DNA of 64,000 bases from contig JABWDB010000005.1 of the NCBI GenBank assembly GCA_019614645.1, forward strand, positions 7,348,001 through 7,412,000, in the 5' to 3' direction. The position numbers were made by a program, and so were the translations under genes. Within the stretch, counting starts at the first letter, position 1. The number at the start of each line of letters is the position of its first letter. Source of the DNA: Stratiolaelaps scimitus (lineage: Eukaryota > Arthropoda > Arachnida > Mesostigmata > Laelapidae). Shown here one piece after another: positions 61,360 to 64,000 of this stretch. The notes below the pieces were generated by a model. That model saw nothing but the letters and a program-made list of their open reading frames with translations, did not search any database and was not told where the DNA came from.

Positions 61360-64000
61360 GTTAGTAGGATAGTAAATGCTCTTTTTGGATAAGGTATCCC
61401 TAGGATCTAGGATATTAGGATTAGATTCTCGAAGTGCGTTTCATCTCATCGACGGCGATGAAAAATCGAGCGGAGAACTCTTCGATACGGAAGCAGCCAA
61501 CGGCTGCCCTGGCACTTGGTTTCTACTTGAAAATTCAGCTTCTGATGAAAGAAGACCCCATTTTCATATGAGCTATTATATTCTAGTTTTAAGCGTTCAC
61601 TAAGATTCCGAAAGGTACATATGAACCGCGAGTGGGGGGGCAGTAAAACCGTGACACGGTGTTTCGTTTGTACGGCTCGACGCCTGATGACGCAGTTGCC
61701 GTTAAAGTTGTCAATTTGAGCAAAGACAACAGTTGAGTGCCAGTTGGCAGGTTGTAGCTCGTTCAGCTGGAGGATCATAAACGACACTGGTTTCGAAAGC
61801 ATTTCGTGTCCTTTCGGCGACTTTTGAGGTGGCCACGAATCTGCCTATTGGGCCCCACCCTACCTTTGTTACTGCCGCTGTTGTTTCCGTTGTTGTTCGG
61901 ACCCGAACGGTTCCCTGAACATTGCTGTATGCGACCAAGATCTTGGTTTCATAATATAACCTTGATCGTAATTATATCGGTTTATTCATGCCAAAATGTG
62001 AAACAGTCGAGTTGACCCTAGGCTAATTGATCTTGACTGTCCACATTCTCCTGCATGATACTTGGGACATTATTTATCACAGAATTTACATACGCAATTG
62101 GTCCCTAGCTCATGGAAACTTCCTGTTTTACAAAGTTTATGGTGGAAGCCATGTAACGTAGATCTAGTAGTTACACTTCGGTTCAAATTGCAGTTCCTTT
62201 AATACACCAGTATACATTTACCTTTACCCTACGAGAGTCTTTCCAGTTTCTATTAACCATAGCTGGGGCTAGAACGAGCTCTTGGTCGACTTCCGCTCTC
62301 GTGATCATAAAAAACAGCGCCAAAATCGGCTCTTTACATTGTTTTTGCAAAACAAAAATAAATTCATTTCATTTCTGATTTCTCATACACGTACCCGGAG
62401 AAAACCGACGCTTCACGTCGCACCAGAGGCAATTCTCGTAGCTGGAACTGCTGCAATGAAAACCTACATAGTCGAATTATAAACGCAAACTAAAAACAAA
62501 CTACAGTACAATCGATTAATGAAAACACAGGCCGCACATAATGGGAAATATCACAAATGAATTTATTCATTTTGCCAATTAGTAGTTCATTCGCCAAAGT
62601 ATGGTCCTCCATTTCGACTACCTAGACAACACCGCCCAACACCTTGGACACAAAGGGCCAGTCTGTCACATCAGAGTAATCATTGTAGAAGTTCTCATAT
62701 TGTGGGTCACTGTTGCTGCTGATTAATTTCTCTCGTGTTCACCTCTTTTTTTTCAATGCAAGTTGCAAACGCTTATTTGCCATTCTATTATTATTATTAT
62801 TACAATAATTAGAATTAGCTGCAGAGATACCTAGAATTTCAACAAGTCGAATTGTAATAACTCAACAGTTCCATGATTTCTTCGCTGTTGTTACATCGTC
62901 TTTAAGTGTTTATCACGTTTATCATCGTCATGTCATCGCGTTATTCTATTTCTCCTCCTCCTCTTCATCCTCCTGCATCAAAGCATTTAATCTATCTTTT
63001 TTTTGGGAGCATCCGCATTTTGGGTCAGAAACCACACCCACGAATGGGAGCCGAATGCGCTATCCTAAACAACAGACAAATCCGGGCCAGAGGGAGCCGT
63101 GGCTCTGGCTCATGACGCAACACCATTGGAGGTTGCTGCAAACTTGGAAGTTCTGTACTTCCGTCATTATCGTTTAGGCATTATGATGATGGTGATTGTT
63201 ATTATCATTATTACTATGAGGGCCATCAAGTTCTGCTGTTGTTCGTGATGTCGTTATTCCGGTTTTTTGTTGTTGTTATTGTTGTTGTTGTTGTTGTTGT
63301 TGTGTTTGCTTGCTTCTTGATAACGGATCAGGTCAACCAGTAACTTAGAAATCAGACGGGCCGGAATAAAATAACGAAAATCCGCATCATAGCAATCTCT
63401 ATTTTCGTCATTTTCGAGAATTCATTGACATTCATCGATTGATCAGCGAATCCGATCCTTCACATGTTTTACCTACAGATATCATTCTCTTCGAATACCC
63501 ATCTCTCTGTCTCAATCGTTCTCTCCCTTGTTCTTTGTTCTCTTCTGCGCATAACAATGCAGTCTAGTACTATTATTGGTGGTGCACGGCACCCGTTAAT
63601 CAGCATCTTGTTTCGGGCTCCGGTTTTTGGGGTACCCCGACCATATCATCAGCAACCCAACGCTTCTTGTCACATTGAACTGAACCGTGGACAAGATACC
63701 GGCCCAATGCTGTCGGCTAACACGGATAGCAGAGGCGCACAGGGGTTTCCCAAGGTTTGCTAAGGGCGCGATCGAATACTTCACTACTGCAATTTGTGCG
63801 TCCTCTCCTCCGTTGAAGTGGTGGTCGCAATCACTTTGCTGTGATGGCAATAACCAGTCAATAGCTCTCCCGTAGACAAATACTTGTCGTACATAATATA
63901 TATATATATTTATATATATTACTAACAACAGGCCTGGTCCACATCCCCGCACGTTGCTGCTATATGATCCTTGCTAAGTGACTAATTACTAGATGTCAAT
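61360..64000 (+). other. SGSM last intron (incomplete), no exon found
   Basis: It begins at the GTTAGT donor after exon 20. The final SGSM exon, expected to start AG-ATG and encode a helix of the type EMAERHN…, was searched for on the + strand and not found, so it probably lies downstream. Repeats present are (ATT)n near 62790-62806, (TTG)n near 63270-63303 and a TA block near 63896-63922. Confidence 0.65.

Overview
This is animal nuclear DNA. Genes are split into many short exons with GT/AG borders separated by large introns full of TA, ATT, CAA and GA simple repeats; there are no operons or bacterial ribosome sites. The protein families and intron density point to an arthropod. A chelicerate such as a mite is my best guess, but that is inference and no species marker was seen.

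Five protein-coding genes can be rebuilt exon by exon, and their reading phase holds at every junction used. (1) Rheb, a small GTPase, + strand, 608-4755; its first exon lies upstream of the window. (2) VPS33A, the Sec1/Munc18-like subunit of the HOPS/CORVET tethering complexes, - strand, 34420 down to 10993, 14 exons (the 4-base first coding exon is inferred). (3) Twinfilin, + strand, 17018-24342, six exons, complete, 335 residues; it lies wholly inside the 14.2 kb intron 6 of VPS33A on the opposite strand. (4) An SGSM1/2-type RUN+TBC Rab GTPase-activating protein, + strand, 36195-61359, 20 exons and 1,055 codons before the final exon leaves the window. (5) A small subunit of serine palmitoyltransferase (SPTSSA/B type, 69 residues), - strand, 43738-43947, inside the 12.1 kb intron 3 of the SGSM gene. 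The window therefore holds two host genes, each with a nested antisense guest.

Layout: Rheb (1-4755); a 6.2 kb gap between the converging 3' ends of Rheb and VPS33A (4756-10992); VPS33A with nested twinfilin (10993-34420); a 1.8 kb divergent gap between VPS33A and SGSM (34421-36194); SGSM with nested SPTSS (36195 to the window end). Non-gene elements include a decayed Tc1/mariner (Tc3-like) transposon with inverted ends of about 230 bp in VPS33A intron 5, a long near-perfect hairpin in VPS33A intron 10, a short 25-bp-stem hairpin in SGSM intron 5, a 490-bp element with perfect 23-bp inverted ends in SGSM intron 7, a tRNA-Trp-type primer-binding-site match, and stop-broken membrane-protein-like frames in SGSM intron 3.

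Three of the genes act in endolysosomal traffic or signalling (Rheb at the lysosome for mTORC1, VPS33A in late-endosome/lysosome fusion, SGSM as a Rab regulator). I see no evidence that their proximity is functional. No clearly new multi-gene system was found; the most unusual features are the nested gene pairs, the hairpins and the minimal VPS33A start exon.
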